Assembly: GCA_965262455.1 (NCBI GenBank)
Contig: CBDHFH010000009.1
Coordinates: 1-56,104, forward strand
Source: UBA1858 sp965262455
Lineage (GTDB): Bacteria > Pseudomonadota > Gammaproteobacteria > UBA4575
DNA: 56,104 nt
Direction of reading: 5' to 3'
In this document: positions 1 through 9,287 of the stretch, piece by piece
Numbering within the stretch: the stretch's first letter is position 1
Layout: each line of letters starts with the position of its first letter
The notes under the pieces: model-generated
The model's input: only the letters and a program-made list of their open reading frames with translations
Told to the model about the DNA's origin: nothing
The model's database searches: none
Made by a program: the position numbers and the translations under genes

Positions 1-34
1 TGACATTAACCGATCGTCGAATATCTAAAGACCA

Positions 35-889
35 ATGAAATACATACCTTCCCAACCCCCGGAGGGTATCAATGTTACTGATGAACACCCCCTTAAATCA
101 TTTTTGATTTTAACTACGGGCGCTATTGGCTCGATTTTCTTACTACTGGTAATAGTAAGCGTGTTCGCCGATTTAATCGTCGGCTTCATTCCCATCAAAT
201 ATGAGCAATCATTTTTTGCAGATAAAAACATTGGCAATCTCATTGTCGAAACGGATGAGCCTACTTCACAAGAAGTTACTAATTACTTACAAAACTTAGT
301 CAATACATTGCACGCAAATAGCGACAGCGGATTTAGAGATCATCATTTTATAGTCAGCCTGGCAAACATGAATCAAGCCAATGCTTTTGCTGCACCGGGC
401 GGTCATATTGTTGTGACAACTGAGTTACTAAAAAGCATTCAATCTGAAAACGGATTAGCCATGGTGCTTGCTCATGAAATGGGACATCATTACGAACGTC
501 ATCCACTGACAGGCTTAGGTAGAATGGTAGTATTAACGCTGTTTTTATCTACAATATCTGGTATTGACCTGGGCGGATTGGCCAATCAGTTTTTGGAGAA
601 AACGGCCGTTGTTGGTCAGCTTGCCTATAGTCGTAAACAAGAAACGGATTCCGATAAAATAGCGATTGAATTAATAACAAAGCACTATGGGCATGCGAGT
701 GGTGCAAGTGAATTTTTCAACTACATCAAATCACATAGTCATGACCGTGACGAGCCTCCCGAGTTCTTGAGCACACACCCATCAACTGATCAACGCATAG
801 AATATCTACGCTCCTTCGAAAACTTCACTGATGATATCAAAACGCCTATACCAGAAAATATTGCGCGTATTATTCATAACGATTTCTAG
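35..889 (+). CDS. M48 family zinc metallopeptidase, membrane-anchored
   Basis: Zinc-dependent endopeptidase of the M48 (Ste24/HtpX/BepA-like) family, 284 residues. An N-terminal hydrophobic segment (about residues 22-48) should anchor it in the inner membrane with the catalytic domain outside the cytoplasm. The zinc motif HEMGH lies at residues 147-151, and the downstream segment RKQETDSDKIA supplies the expected glutamate third ligand. The stretch AFAAPGGHIVV just before the motif is typical of M48 proteins. Such enzymes usually act in envelope protein quality control; the substrate cannot be told from sequence. It stands alone: the next gene is on the opposite strand. A second, larger M48 gene lies at 38740-40617. 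Confidence 0.9.
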   Translation: MKYIPSQPPEGINVTDEHPLKSFLILTTGAIGSIFLLLVIVSVFADLIVGFIPIKYEQSFFADKNIGNLIVETDEPTSQEVTNYLQNLVNTLHANSDSGFRDHHFIVSLANMNQANAFAAPGGHIVVTTELLKSIQSENGLAMVLAHEMGHHYERHPLTGLGRMVVLTLFLSTISGIDLGGLANQFLEKTAVVGQLAYSRKQETDSDKIAIELITKHYGHASGASEFFNYIKSHSHDRDEPPEFLSTHPSTDQRIEYLRSFENFTDDIKTPIPENIARIIHNDF

Positions 890-967
890 TCCAACAACTA
901 ACGCCTAGCTAATGTTTTTAAAAACCCTTCAAGCTCTTTGTTCTCGAATGTTAATGGTTCCCAAACG

Positions 968-1310
968 TTATTGGTAAGATATTGTTGGTTTTTCTTTTTC
1001 GACCACATACGCATGAGCTTGCGTAGCCCCATCACTCGTGAGTATTTCGAGTGATTTTTCTGACGTAAATAACATCCTCAAACTCGTCGAGTTTGCGCCA
1101 ATCATCAGCATATAAATCCGTTACCAACGCTCCGGCAACACTATGACCATCCTGTGACATGATGCCAGGATAGCATTTATCTCTAACATATAAACGTCGC
1201 CAGCCGATAAGCTTAGCTGGTTGTTTATCAGCATGGCGGCCGACAATTTTAGTCCACACTCTGTCAAACAATAATGTTCCGTAAACAAACAGATTATTAT
1301 TCGAGAGCAT
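968..1310 (-). pseudogene. gamma-glutamylcyclotransferase-like (AIG2) gene with a +1 frameshift
   Basis: The N-terminal part has the family signature FVYGTL at residues 8-13 and LDEFED with the likely catalytic Glu near residue 78, followed by IYVRKITR. The frame then stops at 1032-1034 after about 92 codons. Removing one A from the A-run at 1045-1047 (minus strand) restores a reading frame ending at 968 with a plausible family C-terminus (…SDGATQAHAYVVEKEKP…), giving about 113 residues. Intact members act on gamma-glutamyl peptides or amines. The ATG at 1310 overlaps the DUF2970 stop as TAATG, so the two are translationally coupled. The lesion may be real decay or a homopolymer sequencing error. 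Confidence 0.75.
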
Positions 1311-1516
1311 TACTCGACGCCTGTATACCAGGAAATAGACCACGCAATTAAATACAAAAATGCGTGTATCACCACTGCTAAAATAATACCGACGATGAAA
1401 AATTTACCTGCAATATTACTTTCTGCATCACGCTGTAAATTTTTTTTACTTTGAATACCAACAAATGATGCCAATACACTTTTGATGACTTGCCAATAAC
1501 TTGCTTTACCTTCCAT
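1310..1516 (-). CDS. DUF2970 family small membrane protein
   Basis: A 68-residue protein with the DUF2970 layout: an N-terminal WQVIKSVLASFVGIQSKKN segment, a short charged stretch, and one C-terminal transmembrane helix (about residues 38-60). The family is a small inner-membrane protein of beta- and gammaproteobacteria with no known function. Its stop codon overlaps the start of the cyclotransferase-like gene by one base, suggesting they are made together. Upstream is a 260-base gap up to the divergent rhodanese gene, in which nothing else was recognised. Confidence 0.8.
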   Translation of the reverse strand: MEGKASYWQVIKSVLASFVGIQSKKNLQRDAESNIAGKFFIVGIILAVVIHAFLYLIAWSISWYTGVE

Positions 1517-1775
1517 GATATTCTCTTAATTCTAGTTTGCTAGATTGTAACTGCTAGCTTGTAAATGCCTAGTACAAATTCAATTACAACCACAGCATGA
1601 TAGCAAAAACACGGTCTGCATTGCATGCAAATGACTGATTTTAAAACCATGACGAGTGAAACCCAGCTCAAGATGCCCGGCGAACTATCTACTGCCCTGC
1701 TGATAATTACCTATTTACCTGCATCTGAGTTGGGATAAAATACATATAATTTTAAATTTTATAAAAAGTCTGCCT

Positions 1776-2747
1776 ATGTTTTCACTTCGCTTATTATCTG
1801 TATTGCTCATATTTATTTGTCTGCCAACGGCCTCAGCAGATAACCAATCTCATTTACCCATAGTCGAAACAGAATGGTTGGCAAAAAACTTATCTAGTGT
1901 AGTTGTATTAGATGTTCGCACCAGTAAAAAAAGTTATGTGACACCTGCAATGTTTAGCACAGGTGAATAAACCCACTTTACTAAGAGTTGGCGGTCATAT
2001 TCCAAATGCCCAATTAATTATTTACAAAAACGATTCGTGGCGATCGAACCATTGATGGTAAAACGATAAAACATATGGCTGTTTCAGCTGATCAATTTGA
2101 AAAAATAATGCAAACGGCAGGCGTTAATAGCGACAGCCATGTTGTTGTTACGACCAATGCAGAATCTGGTTTTGACCTTACTATGGCAACGCGCATGATT
2201 TGGCAATTAAAAATATTTTGGCCACCAAAACATCTCATTATTAAATGGCGGCACAGCGCAATGGATTATTAATGGACGCGAGGTAGTCACCTCACTCGAC
2301 TCAGTCAGCCCAGGCGACTGGAAAGCACAACAGGCATCTTATTCTATCTATGCGGATAGTAAAGACACCCTGGCAGCGACAGAGGATAAATCAATTCAAT
2401 TAGTTGACGTGCGCCCACTGGGACAATATTTAGGTTCTTATAAGAGCGGTAAAGCAAAAGCATATGGACACATACCTACGGCTAAAGTATTCCCAGTGGA
2501 CTTACTCTCCAGTCGCAGTACGCCCGTTAAATTTCTTTCTCAAGACAAACTTAAGGAACTCTCCACCGCACTGAGTATTGATGAACAAACAGCTGTGATT
2601 ACCTACTGCAATAGTGGCCATATGGCATCGGGTGCATGGTTTGTGTTCCATGAGTTGTTTGGTAATAGCAATACTCGACTATATGATGGCTCCATGCATC
2701 AATGGACTCACGAGATGAGGCCGGTAGTCAGCATGATTATCGAATAA
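1776..2747 (+). pseudogene. secreted two-domain rhodanese (sulfurtransferase), three +1 frameshifts
   Basis: Joined across frames this is a thiosulfate/3-mercaptopyruvate sulfurtransferase-like protein of about 320 residues: signal peptide at residues 1-21, an N-terminal rhodanese domain (VVVLDVRT, then GGHIPNA), and a C-terminal domain with the active-site loop YCNSGHMAS near 2608-2634. The frame moves 0 to +1 to +2 to 0. The second shift is cured by removing one A from the run at 2026-2030 (giving IRGDRTIDGKTIKHM) and the third by removing one A at 2209-2213 (giving LKYFGHQNISLLNGG). The first lies somewhere in 1942-1970. As read, only a 64-residue secreted fragment would be made. Either a decaying gene or homopolymer errors. 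Confidence 0.82.
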
Positions 2748-2818
2748 GTCAAGTTAACTACATTTTGATTTATCTTTACAGCGCGCTTTTTTTTCGTTGA
2801 ACATAGCGAGATTCATGG

Positions 2819-4072
2819 ATGAACTCCAATCGAATCGTCGCAATCATCAGTCTAATTATTGCTGGCGAAATAATATTTGCACTTCCATTTCATTTAGCAC
2901 GTTTTTTTCGTCCAACGCTACTTGAAGTATTCCAACTTTCAGCTACACAATTAGGTACAGCTCAAGGAATCTACGGCATAGTTGCTATGTTGTCTTACTT
3001 CCCCGGCGGCATGTTGGCAGATCGATTTGCGGCACATAAATTACTAGCCATTTCATTATGGATGACTGCTTTGGGCGGTATGTATATGGCTAGCTTCCCC
3101 AGTTATGATGAATCAATCCTGCTATTTGCATTTTTTGGCATCACGACCATTATGCTCTTTTGGGGGGCTCTTATTCGTGCGACACGTGAATGGGGCGAGT
3201 CAAATAAACAAGGCACAGCATTCGGTTTACTTGAAGGTGGCCGCGGATTATTAGCAGTCACTTTAGCATCGGTTGGTGTATTGTTATTTGAGTGGTCTTT
3301 CCCTGTAGGTTACGACAATGCGACGTTACTAGAAAAACAAAATACTTTTAGACTTGTTATCTATGGCTACACTGGCATAACTATCCTGACAGGAATATTT
3401 ATTTGGTTCAGCTTGAATAGCTCTGCAAATACTCCCAGAAAAGACTTATCTGATCGCACTCACCCAATACACTTAACGCATCTACTCCATGTCGTTCGCA
3501 TACCTGCAGTATGGTTACAGGCAATTATCGTGTTATGCGCGTACATAGGGTATAAAGGCGTTGATCACTTATCATTGTATGCGGTTGATGGTTATGATTA
3601 CGACGCCATAGAGGCCGCCAAGCTAATCACTATCGCCGCGTGGATACGTCCGTTTGTTGCTGTACTCGCCGGTATCTTCGCAGATCGGACGCATCCTATA
3701 AAGATTCTAATAATCTGCTTTAGCACACTCCTGTGTGTAAATACCTTTTTAAGCATCGCTACACCACAATCAAGCATGGCATGGGTGCTTATTTTAAATG
3801 TACTAATCACGTGTACAGCAGTGTTTGCATTGCGCGCTGTTTATTTCGCGCTGTTCGAACACTATCAACTGCCAGCGAACAAAACTGGCTCGGCCGTGGG
3901 CCTAATATCACTGATAGGATTTCTACCTGATATATTTGTTTTATATATCGCCGGCAGACTTGTTGATACTTACCCAGGCACACTTGGTCATCAACTGTTC
4001 TTTATGTTCTTGGCAACTTTTGCTTTGGCAGGCTTAATTTCGAGTATTAAACTGAAGTCAATAAGATATTAG
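2819..4072 (+). CDS. major facilitator superfamily transporter
   Basis: A 417-residue polytopic protein with about 12 predicted transmembrane helices in two six-helix halves separated by a hydrophilic loop near residues 200-220 (…SSANTPRKDLSDRTH…). The motif-A-like sequence GGMLADRF sits between helices 2 and 3, and GIFADRT is the equivalent in the second half. This identifies the MFS fold; the substrate is not evident, although the overall pattern resembles the organophosphate/nitrate-type branches. An ATG four bases upstream is out of frame. The upstream rhodanese fragment ends 70 bases before, so co-transcription is possible. Confidence 0.85.
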   Translation: MNSNRIVAIISLIIAGEIIFALPFHLARFFRPTLLEVFQLSATQLGTAQGIYGIVAMLSYFPGGMLADRFAAHKLLAISLWMTALGGMYMASFPSYDESILLFAFFGITTIMLFWGALIRATREWGESNKQGTAFGLLEGGRGLLAVTLASVGVLLFEWSFPVGYDNATLLEKQNTFRLVIYGYTGITILTGIFIWFSLNSSANTPRKDLSDRTHPIHLTHLLHVVRIPAVWLQAIIVLCAYIGYKGVDHLSLYAVDGYDYDAIEAAKLITIAAWIRPFVAVLAGIFADRTHPIKILIICFSTLLCVNTFLSIATPQSSMAWVLILNVLITCTAVFALRAVYFALFEHYQLPANKTGSAVGLISLIGFLPDIFVLYIAGRLVDTYPGTLGHQLFFMFLATFALAGLISSIKLKSIRY

Positions 4073-4088
4073 TGTTTAAATAATATCG

Positions 4089-4574
4089 CTAATTTGGACG
4101 CACAAAACTAAGGCCCACCATATAACTTGAACCTTTTGTATCGGAACCAACCACTATTGACCTATCTTCCAGTTCCCAGGATAAATTTACTCTGAAGTTA
4201 TATTCTGTTGCGCCAGATACATTCACTTCTAACGGACTACCATGGATATCAGTAATTAAATTTGCTGATATTTGCAGGAATTTTTCGGCGGTATCAAAAT
4301 CGTAAAACTTATAATACACAAAGCCACCTTTGAATAGATTATCACTACCGCAGTCATAAGCAATAATAGCTTTTCCATGCAACTGCAAACCATGATAAAT
4401 AAATGCGCCTTTATAGATTCTCTCATCAATATCTGACTTAACTGAGCCTAAACTTAACTCCAATTCATCCAGGTCATCACAAGAATCGCCAAAATTTAGT
4501 TGTCTAAAATCGTTTGCAATAGCCACTTGCAGAAACATTATGCCAGCCAACAAGAATGGAATTATTCTTTTCAT
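4089..4574 (-). CDS. secreted protein of unknown function
   Basis: A 161-residue protein that I do not recognise. Residues 1-20 (MKRIIPFLLAGIMFLQVAIA) form a typical Sec signal peptide, so the mature protein should be periplasmic. It has two cysteines in the mature part close to the N-terminus and in the YDCGSDN segment, which could form a disulfide. Predicted content is mostly beta. It converges with the MFS gene, whose stop is 17 bases away. No domain could be assigned. Confidence 0.65.
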   Translation of the reverse strand: MKRIIPFLLAGIMFLQVAIANDFRQLNFGDSCDDLDELELSLGSVKSDIDERIYKGAFIYHGLQLHGKAIIAYDCGSDNLFKGGFVYYKFYDFDTAEKFLQISANLITDIHGSPLEVNVSGATEYNFRVNLSWELEDRSIVVGSDTKGSSYMVGLSFVRPN

Positions 4575-4639
4575 TAGCAGATATTAGCACTCAGGAGTAT
4601 ATGCAGCTATCAAATTTAGCTGGACTGTATAATGGAATT

Positions 4640-4870
4640 TTAACGTGAATTTCTTAGTTTCGCTTTTTCCAACCAGACAAAAACACGAAGTAGCACCGCC
4701 GATGTGATAATCAAACCCGCTCCTTGGCCCACTTGATGATTAAACAAATGGATAATGCCAATCAGCCATAATATTACGATGCCTGTAAGTACAATGAAGC
4801 TAGTATAGCGATTTATAGTTGTAGTAGAGGTTTCTGAAGCCATAAACACATAGTATTGGCTTCTATACAT
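4640..4870 (-). CDS. small two-helix membrane protein
   Basis: A 76-residue protein with two hydrophobic segments (about 24-42 and 50-66) and a basic tail KAKLRNSR, consistent with a small inner-membrane protein. The start is uncertain: an internal ATG at 4843 gives 67 residues and a more ordinary N-terminus (MASETSTTT). Neither start has a strong ribosome-binding site. Function not recognised. It lies just downstream of the cytochrome b561 gene's reading direction region and upstream of the secreted protein, on the same strand as both. Confidence 0.5.
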   Translation of the reverse strand: MYRSQYYVFMASETSTTTINRYTSFIVLTGIVILWLIGIIHLFNHQVGQGAGLIITSAVLLRVFVWLEKAKLRNSR

Positions 4871-4948
4871 TGAGTACGTGTATTACTCCGCAAAACCCAT
4901 GCAAATAAAACTAACTAGTTCTCAAAAATGAGCCATATTCAACTATCT

Positions 4949-5530
4949 TTAGTCGCGCGTCATTTTTTTAAGGGTACGATCTTTAAGTATAAAGTGATGA
5001 TATAACGCCGCAGCAATATGGCCAAATATTAAAAATAGCAATACGTATTCACCCATAATCTCCTTATGAAAATTATCAATCGGTTTCTCAAATTCCTCAA
5101 AGGTCATACCCAACCCTTCTGTGACTAGCATATTGAACAATGCCGTAGACTCAAATTTTGCAATATCAAATAGCATATAAAATTCTGTATTCACTCCTGT
5201 GCCTATATAACCAGTTAAAGGCATTATTATCATGGCCGCATATAAAAAGTAATGACCGTAATGCGCGGCCTTATGCGCCCAAGCCGGACCGGGTTCTTGA
5301 TCAGGTAAGCGATTTGTTATTCTCCAGAGTATTCTTAACACCACTAACACCGCTACAGTAATTCCCACTGAGAGATGTAATTGTAATGCGATCCAGTTTT
5401 CTGGCGTGTCTTTTTCTGTAAACCATTGACGAAAATACACACTGCAATAAGACAATAAAAATAACAATGCAATTGACCAATGTAAAAATTTTGCAACTGA
5501 GCCATAGCTATATTCAGTATTTCTTAGCAT
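4949..5530 (-). CDS. cytochrome b561 family di-haem membrane protein
   Basis: A 193-residue protein of the bacterial cytochrome b561 (CybB/YceJ) family: four hydrophobic helices and the paired histidines expected to bind two b-type haems, including H17 in FLHWSIALLF, H52 in QLHLSVG, the HKAAHYGHYF segment, and histidines in GHIAAALYHH near the C-terminus. Members oxidise quinol or pass electrons to periplasmic acceptors, for example as superoxide:quinone oxidoreductase. It lies 40 bases after the nitroreductase, on the same strand, so it may be the last gene of the pirin-nitroreductase operon. Confidence 0.88.
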   Translation of the reverse strand: MLRNTEYSYGSVAKFLHWSIALLFLLSYCSVYFRQWFTEKDTPENWIALQLHLSVGITVAVLVVLRILWRITNRLPDQEPGPAWAHKAAHYGHYFLYAAMIIMPLTGYIGTGVNTEFYMLFDIAKFESTALFNMLVTEGLGMTFEEFEKPIDNFHKEIMGEYVLLFLIFGHIAAALYHHFILKDRTLKKMTRD

Positions 5531-5570
5531 TGTTTCCGCTCCATGAAGTTATAACGACTTTAAATTCTAC

Positions 5571-6164
5571 TTACGACAAATGATTTGCCCAGCTATTTTC
5601 ATATACAAATTCGGACACCTTATTTCGGCTTCTTACAGTATTATCACGTTGCGTATACTTGTTATCGCCTTGGGCGTTCATGTCCGCATAGCCAATTGCA
5701 AATGCAGTTAACACTTCGTACTCTCCAGGCACATTGAATACAGTTCTGGCTTGGTCATGATCAATTCCTATAATTTGATGCACCGAAATACCCCGTGCCG
5801 CCGCTTCCAATGACAAGTACGATACTGCTGCGCCTAAATCATGAATAGCCGCTTTATTTTGTTTACCATTACGCGCGAATACCAAATGTGTAGCGGCCAA
5901 TACCAGCGCCCATGCATCTTTTGCCCAGCTTTGATTTGCTTGCAATAAAATGGACTGCATCTTTGCAAACTCATCTGGTTTATCTTTAGTCGCTAAAATA
6001 AATCGCCAGGGTTGCTCATTGTATGAAGATGGCGCCCAGCGCGCTGCTTCAAATAGCGACATTAATTCTAATTTAGTCACTTCTCGATTCATAAAGCGAT
6101 AAGGGCTCCAGCGATGCTGAATCAAACTGTGAATCGGATACTCTGTACTTGCTTGTTTATTCAT
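5571..6164 (-). CDS. nitroreductase family FMN-dependent oxidoreductase
   Basis: An FMN-dependent NAD(P)H oxidoreductase of the nitroreductase fold, about 197 residues. The N-terminal QHRWSPYRF motif corresponds to the family's FMN-phosphate-binding RxSxRxF, followed by AARWAPSSYNEQPWRF, which is highly typical. Members reduce nitro compounds, quinones or enals. The ATG at 6164 is chosen because AAAGGAG lies just ahead of it, overlapping the stop codon of pirin 11 bases upstream; a TTG at 6179 is also in frame. It is the second gene of the operon starting with pirin. Confidence 0.9.
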   Translation of the reverse strand: MNKQASTEYPIHSLIQHRWSPYRFMNREVTKLELMSLFEAARWAPSSYNEQPWRFILATKDKPDEFAKMQSILLQANQSWAKDAWALVLAATHLVFARNGKQNKAAIHDLGAAVSYLSLEAAARGISVHQIIGIDHDQARTVFNVPGEYEVLTAFAIGYADMNAQGDNKYTQRDNTVRSRNKVSEFVYENSWANHLS

Positions 6165-6175
6165 GTTCGCTCCTT

Positions 6176-6913
6176 TCAATCCACATAGGGGCCATGTTGA
6201 TAAATGGGCTGGCGATGCGGTACACCACTAATAATCATGATGCGCGCACCATTGTCTCCTGTTATAGCAATTTCTTTACTTGACTGCTCAAAAAAATAAG
6301 CCGCATGAGGATTAACTGCATCTGCATTAACAGCAACGTTGCCACTTACGACGTAGACAAATCCCCGATGTGCAAATGGCACTTGATATGAATAAAGCGC
6401 ATCCCCTTCAAATTGAACATCAAGATACTTTACTGAAGTGTTAAGCTGGACGCCCTGATTTGCATCAACAATCTTGCGCACACGTACATCATTAATACGT
6501 TCTTCATTAATCTGCTGCGCATTAAGTTGCTGATATTGCGGTTCGATCTTTTTCAGATGTCGAGGCAAATTTATCCACACTTGAATCCCTTCCGTAACAT
6601 GTTCGGAATGGGGCATTTCTGAATGAATAATTCCCCTGCCCGCAGTGAAACTTTGTGCACCACCAGCATAGACTACAGATTGATTATTAAGGTTATCTTT
6701 ATGCTCAATGCTGCCTTGAAATAAATATGTTATGGCTTCAAACCCTCTATGCGGGTGGGCAGGAAAGCCGTGACCCGCAGCTATCTGAAAATGATCAAAT
6801 AACACAAATGGGTCGAAGTTCATTAATTCCCGGCGCAACGGGAACAAGCGATTTACATCCGCTCCGTCCCCTTCCGTGGTTGCTAACGCAGACTTTATAG
6901 CTACTTCACTCAT
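6176..6913 (-). CDS. pirin family protein (bicupin)
   Basis: A 245-residue bicupin. The four metal ligands of pirins are present: H53 and H55 in HPHRGFE, and H97 and E99 in IIHSEMP, matching the iron site of human pirin and YhhW-type quercetinases. Bacterial pirins are redox or dioxygenase enzymes or regulators; the substrate is unknown. First gene of a minus-strand operon with nitroreductase and perhaps cytochrome b561. About 90 bases upstream of its ATG sits the inverted repeat TTTGCA-N4-TGCAAA, also found beside the LysR gene at 12575, suggesting control by that regulator. Confidence 0.92.
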   Translation of the reverse strand: MSEVAIKSALATTEGDGADVNRLFPLRRELMNFDPFVLFDHFQIAAGHGFPAHPHRGFEAITYLFQGSIEHKDNLNNQSVVYAGGAQSFTAGRGIIHSEMPHSEHVTEGIQVWINLPRHLKKIEPQYQQLNAQQINEERINDVRVRKIVDANQGVQLNTSVKYLDVQFEGDALYSYQVPFAHRGFVYVVSGNVAVNADAVNPHAAYFFEQSSKEIAITGDNGARIMIISGVPHRQPIYQHGPYVD

Positions 6914-6996
6914 TAAACTATCTCCTACAATTGAATTATGTAGCTAATTTATAATTTGCGTTATTACAAGTAAATTAGCAATATATGCATAATTCA

Positions 6997-7012
6997 TTTG
7001 CATATTTGCAAA
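6997..7012. promoter_or_regulatory. candidate LysR-type operator upstream of pirin
   Basis: Perfect inverted repeat TTTGCA-TATT-TGCAAA. It contains the T-N11-A core typical of LysR-type regulator sites. An identical arm pair with a different 4-base spacer is at 12575-12590, between the LysR gene and the SDR gene. The centre is about 91 bases ahead of the pirin start. Binding is inferred. Confidence 0.6.
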
Positions 7013-7053
7013 CTAGCAATACCCATATGAAAATTCAGTCAAACAATAGAATA

Positions 7054-8061
7054 TTAGTTATCTAACACAATGCGGTATTTCGCCCTTCCTGAACGCAAGT
7101 GCTCCATGGCATCATTGACTTGGCTCATTGGGAAATGTTCAGTAACTGGCAGTATGTTATGAAGCGCAGAAAAGGCTAACATTTTTCGAATTGTTGCCGG
7201 GCTTCCCACCGGTGATGCACCGACACTAAGATCATTAAACATCATTGGAATTATATCTATACCTAATGGTTCAGTGACTGCACCTAGCATATGTAATCGA
7301 CCGCGCGGCTTTAAGGTAGCAATATAGGCATTCCAGTCTAGGTTAACGTTGACGGTAGAAAGCAACAAATCAATTTGCCTAGCGACACCTTTAATTGCAT
7401 CAGGGTCTCTTGAATTCACGACCTCATGCGCACCTAGTGACAAAGCTTCTTGTCGTTTCGCATCACTTGAAGTAAAGGCTATCACTCGGCATCCCCACGC
7501 ACGTGCAAACTTTAACGCAAGATGACCCAAACCACCGATGCCAATCACACCCACGGTTGAGGTCGCGGCTAAATTTAATTGCTCCATCGGACCAAACACC
7601 GCCATGCCACCACAAAAAAGCGGGCCTGCCTTTGATGCATCGAGTGTTTGTGGCAACTTAGTTACACTTGCCGCTTTAGCACGAATCATGCTAGCAAACC
7701 CTCCATGTTTGTTGACTATGGCGGGCTCCGCTTGTGCACACAAGTTATGATGACCCCCAATACATTCATCACACACCATGCAATAACCGGTATGCCAACC
7801 CACTCCTACAACATCGCCAATAGACAAATGGTTGACTAATTCTCCGACCGATGAAATTTTACCAATCACTTCATGTCCTGGCACAAATGGAAAACTCGTC
7901 ATTCCCCAAGCATTCTCTAACATACTCAAATCACTATGACATATTCCACAAGAGAGCACTTCAATATCAACATCATTTGGCCCCAGCGCTCCGAGTTCAT
8001 ATTCAAAAGGCTGGAACTCACCATCCACTTCAGTGGCTGCATAGGCTTGTACTGTGGTCAT
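7054..8061 (-). CDS. zinc-dependent NAD(P) alcohol dehydrogenase (YahK/CAD-like)
   Basis: Medium-chain alcohol dehydrogenase, 335 residues. Catalytic zinc ligands are seen as C41 (SCGICHSDL), H63-E64 (PGHEVIG) and a later Cys in LFCGG. Structural zinc ligands are C94, C97, C100 and C108. The Rossmann motif GIGGLGHLALKFA lies near residues 174-186. The pattern fits the YahK/cinnamyl-alcohol-dehydrogenase branch, which reduces aldehydes with NADPH. It lies immediately upstream of the pirin operon on the same strand, separated by 140 bases that hold the candidate operator, so it probably has its own promoter. It fits with the nearby SDR and nitroreductase as reductive detoxification. Confidence 0.92.
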   Translation of the reverse strand: MTTVQAYAATEVDGEFQPFEYELGALGPNDVDIEVLSCGICHSDLSMLENAWGMTSFPFVPGHEVIGKISSVGELVNHLSIGDVVGVGWHTGYCMVCDECIGGHHNLCAQAEPAIVNKHGGFASMIRAKAASVTKLPQTLDASKAGPLFCGGMAVFGPMEQLNLAATSTVGVIGIGGLGHLALKFARAWGCRVIAFTSSDAKRQEALSLGAHEVVNSRDPDAIKGVARQIDLLLSTVNVNLDWNAYIATLKPRGRLHMLGAVTEPLGIDIIPMMFNDLSVGASPVGSPATIRKMLAFSALHNILPVTEHFPMSQVNDAMEHLRSGRAKYRIVLDN

Positions 8062-8156
8062 GGTTACTCTCCTTATACTTAAACTATAAAGTTATTATGA
8101 CTGCGAACATTATTTATCTTGTATACATTGTGTCAGTGTTTTTTTACAGCACAAAT

Positions 8157-8187
8157 AAAAAAGACCAACAAATAGAGTTGGCCTTTT
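8157..8187 (-). terminator. rho-independent terminator after DUF937 gene
   Basis: On the minus strand GGCCAAC and GTTGGTC form a 7-bp stem (one G·U) with a 7-base loop, followed by a run of T. It lies 26 bases after the DUF937 stop, so it ends that transcript. Confidence 0.75.
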
Positions 8188-8212
8188 GCAATGTTTCTGA
8201 TAGCGCATTCAC

Positions 8213-8767
8213 CTAGCGTAAAAATTTACTCAGCAAGTCATCTGCAATACTTCCATCGCCGTCCTGATCTAAAAAAGAAGACAACATACTTTCTATTCCA
8301 GAAGACTGACGCGATTGATTGCCACCGAGTAGCGACCCCAATAAGCCACCTGCTCCAGATTGCTTACTCATTCCTCCCATCACCATGGTTGCAACGATGG
8401 GCAACATTTTTTTTAAGATGCCTGAATCAATCCCGGTATTTTGTGAAGCACGGCTGGCCACTTCTCGACTTACCTGTTTACTCCCCAGCAAGTGACCTAA
8501 AATGGCATTGCCATCTGTCACCGTGGATTGTTGTCCCAATTGCGAGACATCGTCTAAATAGCGGCTATGGTTGCCAGCATTAAGCGCCGAAACTAATGAA
8601 TCTAAACCATTCTGCTGACGCACATTATTTTTCATGCCACTGGCTAACGCTGGAATTAACTGCGCCAGTGCAGAATTTGTTTGTCCTTGGTCTAAGCCAA
8701 ATTGATTTGCAAGTTGTGATACGGCACCACCATTTTGTGCTTGCAAAATTGTTTCTAGTAAATTCAT
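8213..8767 (-). CDS. DUF937 (YidB-like) protein
   Basis: A 184-residue DUF937 family protein. It shows the usual pattern of an N-terminal alpha-helical repeat (LANQFGLDQGQTNSALAQL), a middle helical domain ending in KMLPIVATMVMGG, and a Gly-rich GAGGLLGSLLGG stretch. The tail DQDGDGSIADDL resembles a single EF-hand calcium loop. No signal peptide is visible. Members have no firm biochemical role. A terminator follows, and the Kbp-like gene lies 43 bases upstream on the same strand, so they are likely co-transcribed. Confidence 0.85.
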   Translation of the reverse strand: MNLLETILQAQNGGAVSQLANQFGLDQGQTNSALAQLIPALASGMKNNVRQQNGLDSLVSALNAGNHSRYLDDVSQLGQQSTVTDGNAILGHLLGSKQVSREVASRASQNTGIDSGILKKMLPIVATMVMGGMSKQSGAGGLLGSLLGGNQSRQSSGIESMLSSFLDQDGDGSIADDLLSKFLR

Positions 8768-8810
8768 AAATCATCCCCATAAACAATAGTCTGTTTAAAA
8801 GTTAATTACT

Positions 8811-9287
8811 CTATGACAATGGAATTCTGATCTTTTGTCCAGGAAAAATTTTATCTGGATCTTCGATAACTTCACGATTAGCTTCAAAGATTTTTGGATA
8901 ATCCATTGCATTACCATAATATTCTTTAGCAATTTTACTTAACGTATCCCCAGAAACAATTGTGTAGTACTCAACTTTAACACCACTGTCAGGAATTGCC
9001 TGATTATCGCCCATAGAATTCATAGGCGTATTCGATGATATTGTCATTGCGTTGGTATAAACATCAATAACCCCTTTGGTATTTCCAGCCATGAGGACAC
9101 ATTTCTCAAAGGCTTCTGCAGAACTGCACTCGCCACTTAAACTCACAATGCCTTGATCAAATACAACGCCCAAGTTTGATACCCCTGGATTATTGCTTTC
9201 TATATACTCTTTAATCTTTTCTGCTGCTTCTTCATCTTTATTGAAAATTTTTCTGCCAATATCTTTAACAAAGCCAAATAAACTCAT
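8811..9287 (-). CDS. kbp: BON and LysM domain protein (Kbp/YgaU-like)
   Basis: A 158-residue protein with the domain order of E. coli Kbp (YgaU, 149 residues): an N-terminal BON domain (about 20-85, …GIVSLSGECSS…GVIDVYTNAM) and a C-terminal LysM domain (about 105-156, YYTIVSGDTLSKIAKEYYG…IFPGQKIRIP). E. coli Kbp is a cytoplasmic potassium-binding protein linked to osmotic and cell-wall stress. No signal peptide is present here either, consistent with that. There is a slightly longer linker than usual between the domains. It heads a probable two-gene unit with DUF937. Confidence 0.87.
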   Translation of the reverse strand: MSLFGFVKDIGRKIFNKDEEAAEKIKEYIESNNPGVSNLGVVFDQGIVSLSGECSSAEAFEKCVLMAGNTKGVIDVYTNAMTISSNTPMNSMGDNQAIPDSGVKVEYYTIVSGDTLSKIAKEYYGNAMDYPKIFEANREVIEDPDKIFPGQKIRIPLS

